64,000 bases of DNA from Cytophagales bacterium. Its GTDB lineage: Bacteria > Bacteroidota > Bacteroidia > Cytophagales > JAAEPT01. Shown piece by piece: positions 15,981-25,800 of the stretch. Positions within the stretch are counted from its first letter, which is position 1, and each line of letters opens with the position of its first letter. The translations under genes were made by a program, and so were the position numbers. The notes below the pieces were generated by a model, which worked only from the letters and a program-made list of their open reading frames with translations, was not told the DNA's origin and made no database searches. Where the stretch lies: NCBI GenBank assembly GCA_024232295.1, contig JAAEPT010000123.1, positions 1 through 64,000 on the forward strand, read 5' to 3'.

Positions 15981-16898
15981 ATGAAGATAAATATAGGAAC
16001 AAGAGGTAGTAAACTTGCTTTGTGGCAAGCTTATTATATCGAAGAAATATTACAAGCTGGTGGTCTTGAAACAGAGATTGTAATTATTGAAACCAAAGGG
16101 GATAAGATTCTTGATAAAGCTTTGTCAAAAATAGGAAGCAAAGGTGTCTTTACAGAAGAATTAGAGTCTGCTTTGAGAGAAGAGAGAATCGATATTGCTG
16201 TACATAGTGCCAAAGATTTACAATCTTCTCTTGATGAGGATTTACCTATTATTGCTTTCACAGAGCGTGAACAAGTAAATGATGTATTGGTGAGTTATCA
16301 GTCTGAGATTGATTTGTCTAAAGAAATGGTCATTGGTACTTCTTCTACAAGACGAGTGGCTTTATTGAAACATTATTATCCACAGCTTAAAATTGTGGAT
16401 ATGAGAGGGAACTTACAAACAAGGTTTCAAAAATTGAAAGATGGTGCTTGTGATGCAATGGTTTTGGCTTTTGCTGGAGTTCACCGTATGGAATTAGATT
16501 CACATATTGTACATCATTTCCCAACAGATAACTTTGTGCCTCCTGTTGGACAAGGAACTGTGGCTATTCAATCTTCTTTGACTTGTTCTGATGAAAAAAG
16601 AGAACGAATAAGAGGATTGTGTAATGTACCTACTACAGAATATTGTTTGTTGGCTGAACGTGCTTATTTGCGTAAGTTAGATGGTGGTTGTAGTATTCCT
16701 GTTTTTGGAAATGCAGTTTTGGAAGGAGATAATGTGAAGTTAGTTGGTGGAATTGTTAGTTTGGATGGACAAGAATTGTTGAAAGAAGAATTAACAAGAG
16801 ATAAAAACGAAGCAGAAGAATTGGGAAAGGAATTGGCTCAAATTATATCTGATAAGGGAGGAAAAAGAATTTTAGAAGACATTAGAAAGGCATTATAA
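15981..16898 (+). CDS. hemC: Hydroxymethylbilane synthase (porphobilinogen deaminase)
   Basis: Joins four porphobilinogen units into hydroxymethylbilane in tetrapyrrole synthesis. The 305-residue protein starts with the family's IGTRGSKLALWQA and has HSAKDLQSSL, IGTSSTRRVALL, DMRGNLQTR and the dipyrromethane-cofactor cysteine in LDGGCSIPVFGNA near residue 237. All key residues seen are present. It is tightly packed between holB and the cyclophilin gene (2-3 bp gaps), so it is cotranscribed with unrelated housekeeping genes. Confidence 0.95.
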   Translation: MKINIGTRGSKLALWQAYYIEEILQAGGLETEIVIIETKGDKILDKALSKIGSKGVFTEELESALREERIDIAVHSAKDLQSSLDEDLPIIAFTEREQVNDVLVSYQSEIDLSKEMVIGTSSTRRVALLKHYYPQLKIVDMRGNLQTRFQKLKDGACDAMVLAFAGVHRMELDSHIVHHFPTDNFVPPVGQGTVAIQSSLTCSDEKRERIRGLCNVPTTEYCLLAERAYLRKLDGGCSIPVFGNAVLEGDNVKLVGGIVSLDGQELLKEELTRDKNEAEELGKELAQIISDKGGKRILEDIRKAL

Positions 16899-16901
16899 AT
16901 T

Positions 16902-17558
16902 ATGAAAAGTTTTTTGAGTGGATTATTAGTTTGTTTATTATTGTTTTCTGCTTGTGGAGCAACAAATCAAGAAGAGCAAGCAAGTCCAAAGGTAATTGAG
17001 TTGAATAAAGATGCAGAGAAAGAGTATTTAATTACGATTTCTACTGAGTTTGGAGAGATGCACGCATTTTTATATGATGATTGTCCTGCACACAAAATGA
17101 ATTTTATTGCTCTTGCTCAAGAAGGGTATTTTGATGGAACAACTTTTCACCGCATCATTGATGATTTTATGATTCAAGGAGGAGATCCAAATTCAAAAGA
17201 TGATGATACTAGTAATGATGGAGCCGGTTCTCCTGGATATACTGTTCCTGCTGAAATTACGCATAGACATAAAAGGGGAGCGATTGCAGGGGCAAGAAAA
17301 TCAACTTATCTTAATCCTAAAAAAGAATCAAATGGTTCTCAATTCTACATTGTAGAAAATCATGAAGGAACTCCTCATTTAGATGGAGAATATAGTGTAT
17401 TTGGGCAAGTAATTTCTGGTTTTGAAATCATTGATAAAATTGCTGCTCAACCTAAGGAAGTAGGAGATCGCCCTACAAAAGATATTAAGATGACTGTAAA
17501 AGCTAAATTGATGAAAAAGTCAAAAATAGCAAAGATTACAGGATACGAGTTTCAATAG
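16902..17558 (+). CDS. Cyclophilin-type peptidyl-prolyl isomerase lipoprotein
   Basis: The 218-residue protein has a lipoprotein signal peptide with lipobox LFSAC (Cys about 18), placing it in the periplasm or outer membrane. From residue 45 on it is a cyclophilin domain: FHRIIDDFMIQGGDPNSKDDDTSNDGAGSPGYTVPAEI carries the active-site FHR and the FMIQGGD signature, and GSQFYIV and HLDGEYSVFGQV follow. It should catalyse proline isomerisation of exported proteins. It lies 3 bp after hemC and 2 bp before the RmlD-like gene. Confidence 0.92.
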   Translation: MKSFLSGLLVCLLLFSACGATNQEEQASPKVIELNKDAEKEYLITISTEFGEMHAFLYDDCPAHKMNFIALAQEGYFDGTTFHRIIDDFMIQGGDPNSKDDDTSNDGAGSPGYTVPAEITHRHKRGAIAGARKSTYLNPKKESNGSQFYIVENHEGTPHLDGEYSVFGQVISGFEIIDKIAAQPKEVGDRPTKDIKMTVKAKLMKKSKIAKITGYEFQ

Positions 17559-17560
17559 TT

Positions 17561-18484
17561 ATGGAAAAGAAAAAAATATTAGTTACAGGTTCTAATGGTT
17601 TATTAGGACAAAAGTTGGTTCGCCTAATTGTTCAAGAAAATGAATATGATTTGGTAGCTACTGCTAGAGGAGAAAACCGTTTGTTGATGACAGAAGGTTA
17701 TCAATTCTGTTCAATGGATGTAACCAACGAAGAGGAAGTGGCAAAAGTAATTGCAGAAGAAAAGCCAAACTATGTGATTCATACTGCTGCAATGACCAAT
17801 GTAGACCAGTGCGAAGATGAGCAAGAAGGTTGCGACAAACTAAATGTTGATGCTGTAGCTTATTTGGTAAAAGCTTGTGAAGAGAATAATGTTTTCTTTG
17901 TACATCTTTCTACGGACTTTATTTTTGATGGAGAGACTGGTCCTTACAAAGAAGAGGATGAGCCGAATCCAATTAGTTATTATGGTGAAAGTAAACTAAG
18001 GGCTGAAAATATTGTGACAGAAAGTTCTATTAAATGGGCAATTGCAAGAACAGTATTGGTTTATGGTATTACTGAGGGAATGAGTCGTTCTAACATTGTT
18101 CTTTGGGTAAAGAAGAGTATTGAAGAAGAAAAGCAATTACAAATTGTAAATGATCAATTGCGTAGCCCAACATTAGCAGAAGATTTGGCAATGGGTTGTT
18201 ATTTGATTGTGAAAAAAGAAGCAGAAGGTGTTTACAATATTTCTGGAAAAGATGTATTGACTCCTTATGAAATGGCAATCAAAACAGCAGATTATTTCAA
18301 TTTAGATAAATCATTTATCAATGAAACAGATGGTTCTAAGTTTCAGCAAAGAGCCAAGCGTCCACCAAAAACAGGATTTATCATTGATAAAGCAGTGAAA
18401 GACTTGGATTACAATCCTCATTCATTTGAAGAAGGAATTGCAATTTTAGAAAAACAAGTCAAGGAATTTGAAGCACAATCATAA
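17561..18484 (+). CDS. RmlD-like NAD(P)-dependent sugar-nucleotide reductase (SDR)
   Basis: The 307-residue extended short-chain dehydrogenase has the nucleotide-binding TGSNGLLGQKLV at the N-terminus, VIHTAAMTNVDQCEDE, STDFIFDGETGPYKEED and the catalytic SYYGESKLRAE (Tyr-x3-Lys) near residue 142. These match the RmlD subfamily, whose named member reduces dTDP-4-keto-rhamnose. No rmlA, rmlB or rmlC is nearby and the gene sits in the hemC operon, so the substrate is uncertain. It is followed by a terminator. Confidence 0.8.
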   Translation: MEKKKILVTGSNGLLGQKLVRLIVQENEYDLVATARGENRLLMTEGYQFCSMDVTNEEEVAKVIAEEKPNYVIHTAAMTNVDQCEDEQEGCDKLNVDAVAYLVKACEENNVFFVHLSTDFIFDGETGPYKEEDEPNPISYYGESKLRAENIVTESSIKWAIARTVLVYGITEGMSRSNIVLWVKKSIEEEKQLQIVNDQLRSPTLAEDLAMGCYLIVKKEAEGVYNISGKDVLTPYEMAIKTADYFNLDKSFINETDGSKFQQRAKRPPKTGFIIDKAVKDLDYNPHSFEEGIAILEKQVKEFEAQS

Positions 18485-18493
18485 TAATTTTTG

Positions 18494-18530
18494 AAAGGTT
18501 GGTAAGGAAAACTTATCAACCTTTATTTTT
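18494..18530 (+). terminator. Terminator after the holB-hemC-RmlD operon
   Basis: Inverted repeat aaaggttggtaag / cttatcaaccttt (one G-T wobble) with a 5-nt loop, then atttttg. It closes the operon before the symporter promoter. Confidence 0.75.
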
Positions 18531-18560
18531 GTGGCTAAAAACCTTTAATTTGTACTTTTA
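18528..18560 (+). promoter_or_regulatory. Probable Bacteroidota-type promoter for the symporter gene
   Basis: TTTG at 18528-18531 and TACTTTTA at 18553-18560 resemble the TTTG / TAnnTTTG pair of the Bacteroidota sigma factor, with a 21-bp spacer and one mismatch in the -7 box. The ATG is about 29 bp downstream. Confidence 0.4.
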
Positions 18561-18588
18561 TATTTAAAAACTATCCATTCAAATAATC

Positions 18589-20535
18589 ATGAAAAAGGTT
18601 TTATTGGTCTTGTTTACATTGTTGCTTAACCTAAGCGTTTTTGCAGGAGAAACAAGTCCCTCAGATTCTATAAATACTGTTATAAAAGAAAAGGACTCAA
18701 CTGTAACAGAAACACTTCATACAGAAAAAGAGATTGACTCTATTATAGTTGTAAAACAAACTATAAAAACAGAAGAAACTGTTGTTGAAAAACCAAAAAG
18801 CATAGATGATAGAATTAACGAAACAATTGCACCTTTTACTGATTGGTTAGTAGGTGTGGTATTTTATTCTATCCCATTACATCAAAGTGAAAATAATCCA
18901 GTAGTCTTAACTAATGAAAAACACTATTCATGTAATGAGAAAACAGTAAAGTACAATGTCTTTTTTAAGGATAGTGATACAACTACACTTTCTTTATTGA
19001 ATGGAAATGTATGTGAAAGTGAAAAATTAGAGTTAGTTGTGGATAACCATAACCCATACAGTACTTATACTTGGATTTTTAAGGATACAAGTAATAAACA
19101 AGTCAAACTTAAAGGACATAAGGTTAATGTAAATGTTGCTTTACTAGCAGAAAATATAAAAATACAACTTGTAGAAAATGGTAGTGGACTTCCTTTAATC
19201 TTAGTTTGGTTAATTGTGGCTTCTGTATTCTTTACTTTATCATTGAAATTTATCAACATTAGAGGAATTAAATATTTTCCTAAAATTGTAAAAGGAGCTT
19301 ATACAAAACCAGAAGACAAAGGAGAGGTAACACATTTCCAAGCATTAACAGCTGCTTTGTCTGGAACAGTTGGTTTAGGAAATATTGCAGGTGTAGCTGT
19401 AGCAATTGCATCAGGAGGACCTGGAGCTACATTTTGGATGATTGCAGCAGGTTTATTAGGAATGTCTGCCAAATTTGTAGAATGTACTTTGGGGGTAAAA
19501 TACCGTCAAATTAATGAAAATGGTTCTATTTCGGGTGGTCCAATGTATTATTTAACCAAAGGATTAGCAGAAAAGAAATTGGGTACTTTTGGAAAAGTAT
19601 TGGCTGTGATTTTTGCCATTTCTTGTATTGGAGGTTCATTTGGTGGAGGAAATATGTTCCAAGTGAATCAAGCTTATGAGCAATTTGTAAATTTACCTTG
19701 GTTTAAAGGAGGTTTCTTTTCAGAAAATGCTTGGGTTTTTGGGCTAATTATGGCAGGAATTGTAGGAGTAGTAATCATTGGAGGAATTAAGAGTATTGCC
19801 AAAGTAACAGATAAGATTGTTCCTTTTATGTGTGGAATTTATGTTTTAGCTGCCTTGATTATCATTTTTACAAATGCAGGAGCTTTACCAAAAGCAATAG
19901 GATTGATTTTCTCAAGTGCATTTGCTCCCAAAGCAATCGCAGGAGGAATGATTGGGGTAATGATTCAAGGATTCAAACGAGCAGCCTTTTCTAATGAAGC
20001 AGGAATTGGTTCAGCCTCAATTGCTCACTCAGCAGTAAAAACAGGAGAGCCAGTTACAGAAGGTTTTGTTGCCTTATTAGAGCCTTTTATTGATACAGTA
20101 GTAGTTTGTTCTATGACAGCCTTAGTATTGGTGATTACAGGATATTATGATAATGGAGAACTTAGTGGAATTAGTTTAACATCTGCAGCTTTCTCAAGTC
20201 ATTTCTCATGGTTCAAACCAATATTAGCTTTAGCAGTAATTCTTTTCGCTTTCTCAACAATGATTTCTTGGTCTTATTATGGACTAAAAGCTTGGACTTA
20301 TTTATTTGGTGAGAACAAAATGATGGAGAATATCTATAAAATGGTTTTCTGTCTTTTTATTGTAGTTGGAGCAAGTATGAGCTTAGGAAAAGTAGTTGAT
20401 TTCTCAGATTCAATGATTTTCTTGATGAGTATTCCAAATATTATTGGGTTGTATATTTTGTCTGGTGATGTTCGAAAAGACTTGGCAAGTTTTATCAAAC
20501 GAGTAAAATCTGGAGAATTGAAGGAGAACAAATAG
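18589..20535 (+). CDS. AGCS-family sodium/amino-acid symporter with inserted extracytoplasmic domain
   Basis: The 648-residue protein has a signal-peptide-like start ([20 protein letters not shown]), a Thr/Glu/Lys-rich stretch, then a first hydrophobic segment ([13 protein letters not shown], about 84-97). From about residue 98 to 199 there is a non-membrane domain containing two cysteines and an Ig/PKD-like core (STYTWIFKD). The transporter proper then resumes ([17 protein letters not shown] onward), with the AGCS signatures [34 protein letters not shown] and [20 protein letters not shown]. It probably imports alanine or glycine with Na+. The inserted domain makes it some 100 residues longer than usual. 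The next gene starts 1 bp after its stop. Confidence 0.88.
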   Translation: MKKVLLVLFTLLLNLSVFAGETSPSDSINTVIKEKDSTVTETLHTEKEIDSIIVVKQTIKTEETVVEKPKSIDDRINETIAPFTDWLVGVVFYSIPLHQSENNPVVLTNEKHYSCNEKTVKYNVFFKDSDTTTLSLLNGNVCESEKLELVVDNHNPYSTYTWIFKDTSNKQVKLKGHKVNVNVALLAENIKIQLVENGSGLPLILVWLIVASVFFTLSLKFINIRGIKYFPKIVKGAYTKPEDKGEVTHFQALTAALSGTVGLGNIAGVAVAIASGGPGATFWMIAAGLLGMSAKFVECTLGVKYRQINENGSISGGPMYYLTKGLAEKKLGTFGKVLAVIFAISCIGGSFGGGNMFQVNQAYEQFVNLPWFKGGFFSENAWVFGLIMAGIVGVVIIGGIKSIAKVTDKIVPFMCGIYVLAALIIIFTNAGALPKAIGLIFSSAFAPKAIAGGMIGVMIQGFKRAAFSNEAGIGSASIAHSAVKTGEPVTEGFVALLEPFIDTVVVCSMTALVLVITGYYDNGELSGISLTSAAFSSHFSWFKPILALAVILFAFSTMISWSYYGLKAWTYLFGENKMMENIYKMVFCLFIVVGASMSLGKVVDFSDSMIFLMSIPNIIGLYILSGDVRKDLASFIKRVKSGELKENK

Positions 20536-20536
20536 A

Positions 20537-21247
20537 ATGAAAAACTTTTTTGAATTTTCATACAAAGAGCGAAGAGCTTTTTGGATACTATTAATGATAA
20601 TGGTGCTAGCAATCCTAGCACCTTTTTTCGTTCGTTTTTCTATTGAACAAGAAAATATAAACCCTGACTATACTTCCCAATTGGATAGTTTAGCAAAGGT
20701 CATTGAACAAGAAAAAGAAGCTTTGGCTCAAGAAAAAAAGCCAAAAACCTATTACAAAAAATACATTTCCAAAAAGAAAAAAGATACTACTACTTACCAA
20801 AAAAAGAAGTATACCAAACAAGTTAAAAAAGAACAAAGAATCGAAACCTTTGAGTTGAATACAGCTACTGCCAAAGATTTAAAACAGGTAAAAGGAATTG
20901 GTGAAAAGTTATCAGAGCGAATTATTAAGTATCGTGATAAATTGGGTGGATTTTATCAACAGGAACAACTTTATGAAGTCTATTACTTAGATAGTGCAGT
21001 TGTTCAAAAAACGCTTAAGTATTGTACTTTGGATACCTCATTGGTTCATAAAACCATTTTGCTCAATAAAAAACTGGAAAAACAAGATTTCAAAATTCTA
21101 TTGAAACACCCTTATCTAAACTATGAAGATGTAAAAGCAATTTTTAATTACAGTCGAAAAAAAGGACAAATTACTAATCGAGAAATGCTAAAGGAGGCAA
21201 TAGGAGAGGAGAAGGCAGAGAAGGTTTGGAGGTATGTTTTGTTTTAG
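20537..21247 (+). CDS. Membrane-anchored helix-hairpin-helix (ComEA-like) protein
   Basis: The 236-residue protein has one N-terminal transmembrane segment (about 14-34, WILLMIMVLAILAPFFV), a highly basic linker (KKYISKKKKDTTTYQKKKYT), and a ComEA-type helix-hairpin-helix: ELNTATAKDLKQVKGIGEKL, then SERIIKYRDKLGGF. A second, diverged HhH (HPYLNYEDVKAIFNYSRKKG) follows. This layout fits non-specific DNA binding at the membrane, as in DNA uptake, although in Bacteroidota such proteins are often uncharacterised. It is coupled to the symporter gene. Confidence 0.75.
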   Translation: MKNFFEFSYKERRAFWILLMIMVLAILAPFFVRFSIEQENINPDYTSQLDSLAKVIEQEKEALAQEKKPKTYYKKYISKKKKDTTTYQKKKYTKQVKKEQRIETFELNTATAKDLKQVKGIGEKLSERIIKYRDKLGGFYQQEQLYEVYYLDSAVVQKTLKYCTLDTSLVHKTILLNKKLEKQDFKILLKHPYLNYEDVKAIFNYSRKKGQITNREMLKEAIGEEKAEKVWRYVLF

Positions 21248-21271
21248 AGAAGAAATATTATTTTTAGGTTT

Positions 21272-22267
21272 ATGGAAAAGAATAATGAAATAGTAATTTT
21301 CAAACCAGAACAAGGAGCTGATGAGTTTAGAATTGTATTAGATGGTGATCAAGATACTGTATGGGCAACAAAACTTCAAATTGCTGATATTTTTGGAAAA
21401 GACAGAACAGGTGTTAGTCGACATATGAAAAATATTTTTAAAGAAGGAGAACTTGATGAAAAAGCAACTAGTGCAATTTTTGCACAAGTTCAAAAAGAAG
21501 GTGATAGAGAGGTGTATAGAGATGTTTCTTATTATAATCTTGATGTAATAGGATATAGAGTAAAATCTAAGGTTGCTACTGAATTCAGAAAGTGGGCAAC
21601 TAGAAAATTAAAGGAATATCTTATACAAGGATATTCTTTGAATGAAAGATTGTTGGTAGAAAAGAATGAGAGGATTACACTTTTGGAAAGTAAAATAAAT
21701 TCTTTAAATGAAATTGCTTTTCAACAGCAAAAAAACTTAACTGATGGTTTCTTAGACATTGTTAGTATCTATTCTAAATCTTTTGAATTATTAAATAAAT
21801 ATGATTCTGATGATTTGAATACCAATAACTTAAATAAAGAGGTTATTTATGTCATAAATTATTCTGATGTTAAAAAGGCGATAGAAATTTTTAAAAGACA
21901 ATTGATTGATAAAGGAGAAGTAACAGAATTATTTGGAAATGAAAAAGATGACTCATTTAGTGGGATTTTAGGAAGTATCTCTCAAACTGTTTTTGGAGAA
22001 TTAGCATATCCAACAATTGAAGAACAAGCAGCATAACTATTATATTCCATTATTAAAGGATATGCTTTTAGTGATGGAAATAAGAGAATAGGTTCATTTA
22101 TTTTTGTGTGGTTTTTAGAGCAAAATAATTTTGGTTTTAAACAAGGTAGAGAGAGAAAAATAAATGATAATACATTGGTTGCTTTGGCATTAGCTGTTGC
22201 CCAAAGTATTCCAGAACAAGAGGAATTGATTAAAAAATTAATAATCAACTTAATAAAGAGTTATTAG
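21272..22267 (+). pseudogene. RhuM-Fic/DOC family gene with in-frame stop
   Basis: The first 254 codons encode an intact RhuM-type region (VWATKLQIADIFGKDRTGVSRHMKNIFKEGEL, then YRDVSYYNLDVIGYRVKS) and the start of a Fic/DOC-like domain. A TAA at 22034-22036 interrupts, and the same frame continues for 76 codons with LLYSIIKGYAFSDGNKRIGS, the Fic active-site region, to TAG 22265-22267. In relatives the two parts are one protein of about 330 residues. The active-site motif reads YAFSDGNKR instead of HxFxDGNKR, so the catalytic His is Tyr. Either change alone would probably abolish AMP-transfer activity; together they suggest decay. Confidence 0.8.
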
Positions 22268-22270
22268 ATA

Positions 22271-22305
22271 AAAAAGCCCCTGAATATCATTTTCAGAGGC
22301 TTTTT
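22271..22305. terminator. Bidirectional terminator between the RhuM-Fic remnant and lrp
   Basis: Stem aaaaagcc(c)ctga / tcag(a)ggcttttt with one unpaired base on each side. A-run and T-run on the two flanks allow function in both directions between convergent genes. Confidence 0.75.
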
Positions 22306-22311
22306 ATATGT

Positions 22312-22770
22312 TTAGACAGGAAGTACTTTTGAATCCTTTAGTGTGGAAAGTACGACCATTGATTGCATATTTTCTATTTCTTCAATATCAACTAATTTAT
22401 CCAAAATTAAATCATTATAACTATTAATGTCTTTGGTGAGAATTTTTAGTAGAAAATCCGAAGAACCTGTTACATGATGACATTCTACAATTTCAGGAAT
22501 ATCATCAATCTTTTCCATAAATGACTTAATCATTGTACGATGAGACCCTGAAAGAGATGCTTGAATAAAGACAGCTACACCAAGTCCCAGAATATCAGTA
22601 TTGAGCTCAGCATGATAGTTTTTGATAAGTCCACATTGTTCCAATTTTTTCACACGCTCTAAGGTAGGAGCAGGAGAAAGTCCCACTTCCTTAGCCAATT
22701 GTGTATTGGTAATCTTTGCATTTTCCTGCAATTTGACTAGAATGTGCTTATCAATTTCGTCTAATTTCAT
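22312..22770 (-). CDS. Lrp/AsnC family transcriptional regulator
   Basis: The 152-residue protein has an N-terminal winged HTH (LDEIDKHILVKLQENAKITN, then TQLAKEVGLSPAPTLERVKKL) and a C-terminal RAM/AsnC ligand-binding domain (VVECHHVTGSSDFLLKILTKD region). Such proteins form octamers and sense amino acids. Its targets cannot be read from sequence. A TATCTTTA box about 25 bp upstream of the start on the minus strand resembles the -7 promoter element, so it is probably transcribed on its own. Confidence 0.92.
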   Translation of the reverse strand: MKLDEIDKHILVKLQENAKITNTQLAKEVGLSPAPTLERVKKLEQCGLIKNYHAELNTDILGLGVAVFIQASLSGSHRTMIKSFMEKIDDIPEIVECHHVTGSSDFLLKILTKDINSYNDLILDKLVDIEEIENMQSMVVLSTLKDSKVLPV

Positions 22771-22826
22771 AATATTTCCTTCTCTTCTTTTGTAAAGATA
22801 CGAAAAAATGATGGTGGATAAAGATT

Positions 22827-25800
22827 TTACTGTTTGGTAATCTTTCTTGTAACTTCTTTGCCTGAGTATCTCATAGTTAAGAAATAGATTCCATCAGCCA
22901 AAGTAGAGATATCAATAATATTTTGATGAGCCCCTTCTGCTTTTTCTATCTCTGAATAGAAAATATTCTCTCCTAGAACATTGTATAAAGATAATTGTAC
23001 TACACCTGTTCTTGGTACAAAGTATTCCACAGAGAATGTTCCTTGTGTTGGGTTTGGATAAATAGAATTAATCTTTAGGTCAGTTTCCTCTAGGTTAATA
23101 CACTTTTCATTGTCCAATAGATTATTTTCTTCTAGACTCTCAACATTTGTTTGTAGTTCTGTACAAACAAAATCAAGTCCCTTTGCATCATTTGCATCTA
23201 ATGTAAAATTCAATGGATAGTAATTATCTCTTTCTAGTGGAGCTAATTCTTTAAGTACTTCATAAATTACAAACTCACCACCCAAATCGATCTGAATAAC
23301 AGCATCTTTTAGTGTAAAACTACTTCTATTTTCCACATCAAGAATAATCGTCCATTCACCATTTTTTTCCAATACATCTACAGAATGTAAGACAATATCA
23401 AGTGATAAATCCACTACTTCAATGACCCTAGAGAAAGTGTCTGTACACCCCAGTTCATTCTCTGCAACTAGTTTTACTACATAGTTGCCCAACTCATCAA
23501 AAGTATGAGTAGGTGATGTTTCTGTACTATTCACATCTTCAAAAGACCAATAGAAATTTTGAGCTTCAGAAGATTGGTTATTTGTTGTGAGCTCAAATGG
23601 AGGAGCTCCAAATGTCTCATTTACATCAAATAAAGCAATTGGTTTTTTATTAACATCAATTGTCTTTGTTAATGTTTGCTGACAACCCTTGGCAGTAGTT
23701 ACAACCAGTCTTGTTGACTGCTCATTTGTATTGTTATAAACAACTTTTGCTGTGTCATTATATTGAAGACCCAAGCCAAAGAAATTCCACTCATATCTTA
23801 CAATTGTGTCTGTTGGAGAGCTAGTGTTATCAATAAATATAGTAGTATCTCCTAAACATACAGGGCTATAAGTAAAGTCAATAATAGGTAATGGATCAAT
23901 TGTAATTTGTTTTAATGTTGTGTCTTTACAACCACTACCAGCCGTCACTTCTAATAAAATAGGATAAGTTCCTGCCTCTTCAAAAGTATAGCTAGGGTTG
24001 TTGATATTATTGACAATTTCACCATCAATACTCCATTCTTTCTCCATAATACCATGAACAAAGTCTGTAGATGCATCTGTGAATATACTTACATCATTTA
24101 GACAATTTTCATTGAATAAGAAATTAGCAATAGGAGCAGCAGCGACAGTAATTAATTGGCTTAAAGAATCTAAACACCCAAATTCAGTTGTAATCTTTAG
24201 TTTTGTATTAAAATCTCCTCCTTCATCAAAAATGTGAGCAGGATCTGCTTCTATGTAATCAAGATTGTTAATTGTCCACTCATAGTTGATAATATCACCA
24301 TCAAGAGAAATAGATCGATTGTAAAATTCTGTAATTCCTTGACTACAACTTAATCCATTCTCAAATTGGGCTTCAGGTAATTGATGAGTAATTACTTCTT
24401 TGCTCATTGGAGTAATACAACCCAATTCATTTTCAGCAGTCAAGGTAACAGTATAAGTTCCTGAAGTATCATACTGGTGAGTTGTGTTTTCCTCAATATC
24501 CGTATTTGTGTCTCCAAAGTCCCAAGCATAACTAATAATGTTTTCTCCAGTTGTGGTATTTTCAAATTCATGATCTTCATTTAGACAAACATCAGAGACA
24601 TTGAAATCTGTTTTTGGTCCTGGAATAATATTTAGATTTTTTGTAGTTGTATCACTACAACCAATGATTGAAGCAATAAGCTTGATATCAAAAGTCCCAT
24701 TATCTGTATAAGAAATAATTGTGTCCTCTGCAGTAGAGAAGATTGTATCATTGACTAACCAATTCCATTCAACAACTCCTTCTATGTTATTTTCACTACT
24801 ATTACTTAAACTTAACTGTTGGTTGGTACATGTTAGGTTTGGGAAGGTAAAGTTGGCTATAGGAGCTTCATAAGATGAAATATTAGTTGAGATAGTATTT
24901 TTACATCCATCAATGTCAAAAGTAGTTAGAGAGATAGCAAAGGTATCCAACCCAGGTAATGTTGTAGAAGCAATTTCTGTGGTGTATGTCTCATTTAGCT
25001 TATCTATGTTCCAATACCAACTCGTAATTTCTTTATCAGCATTAGGGATAATATCAACAGGTACATCTGTACAATAATACAATGGCATGTTAATATTAGG
25101 TACAGAATCAGAAGAGAATGATACTATTTCATTAACATAAGTGGTCAATCCATTAGCGTCTGTTGCTTTAAGGGAAATATATTGTTGATCAAAATCTGAA
25201 TAAGCTACTGAATCTAGTTCAAAAACTGATTTGTATTGGTTGGGATTACAATTACCATTAATTTTTAACTTATTTAATTGATTTTCTTCTGTATCAATCA
25301 TCAACAGATTCCAGTCTCCATTTCTTTTGATGGCTGAAAGATTGAACAGTTTATCTGCTGTTGTGAAATCTAGTAGTCTAGTATGTTCTGTCTCTAATTC
25401 ACTATTGGTTGAAAAATCATTTACAAATTTAATGCGATGTACTGTTGTATTAGTTGTGACGAGAGCATAAAGCTGTCCAAACTCTTCTACAATTTCAAAG
25501 CTTCTTGTTTGTGAACCAAATGTAAAGGGTTGTAGGTCAATATCGTATTTGAGTGTAGGAGCATTTCTAAAAGAAGTTCCAAATTCTAGAATTACTAATT
25601 TTTGAGATAAATTCATTCCAGCAAAAAATAATTTTCCTTGATGTTGAAATACCTCTGCATGATAAATACTAGAGATAAAAGGGCTAACATTATATTCTAT
25701 AACTGAAGAAATACTGTCATCATCAATAGTTTCTCCTAAGTTCACAACATTCAATATATTATTTGTGAAATTACTAATAAAGACAAAAGTAGAATCTTGA

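Noticed and set aside
17561-18484. RmlD-like gene as part of the glycan pathway
   Set aside because: It is 13 kb from the cluster, lies in the hemC operon, and no rmlABC genes are near; a link is possible but unsupported.
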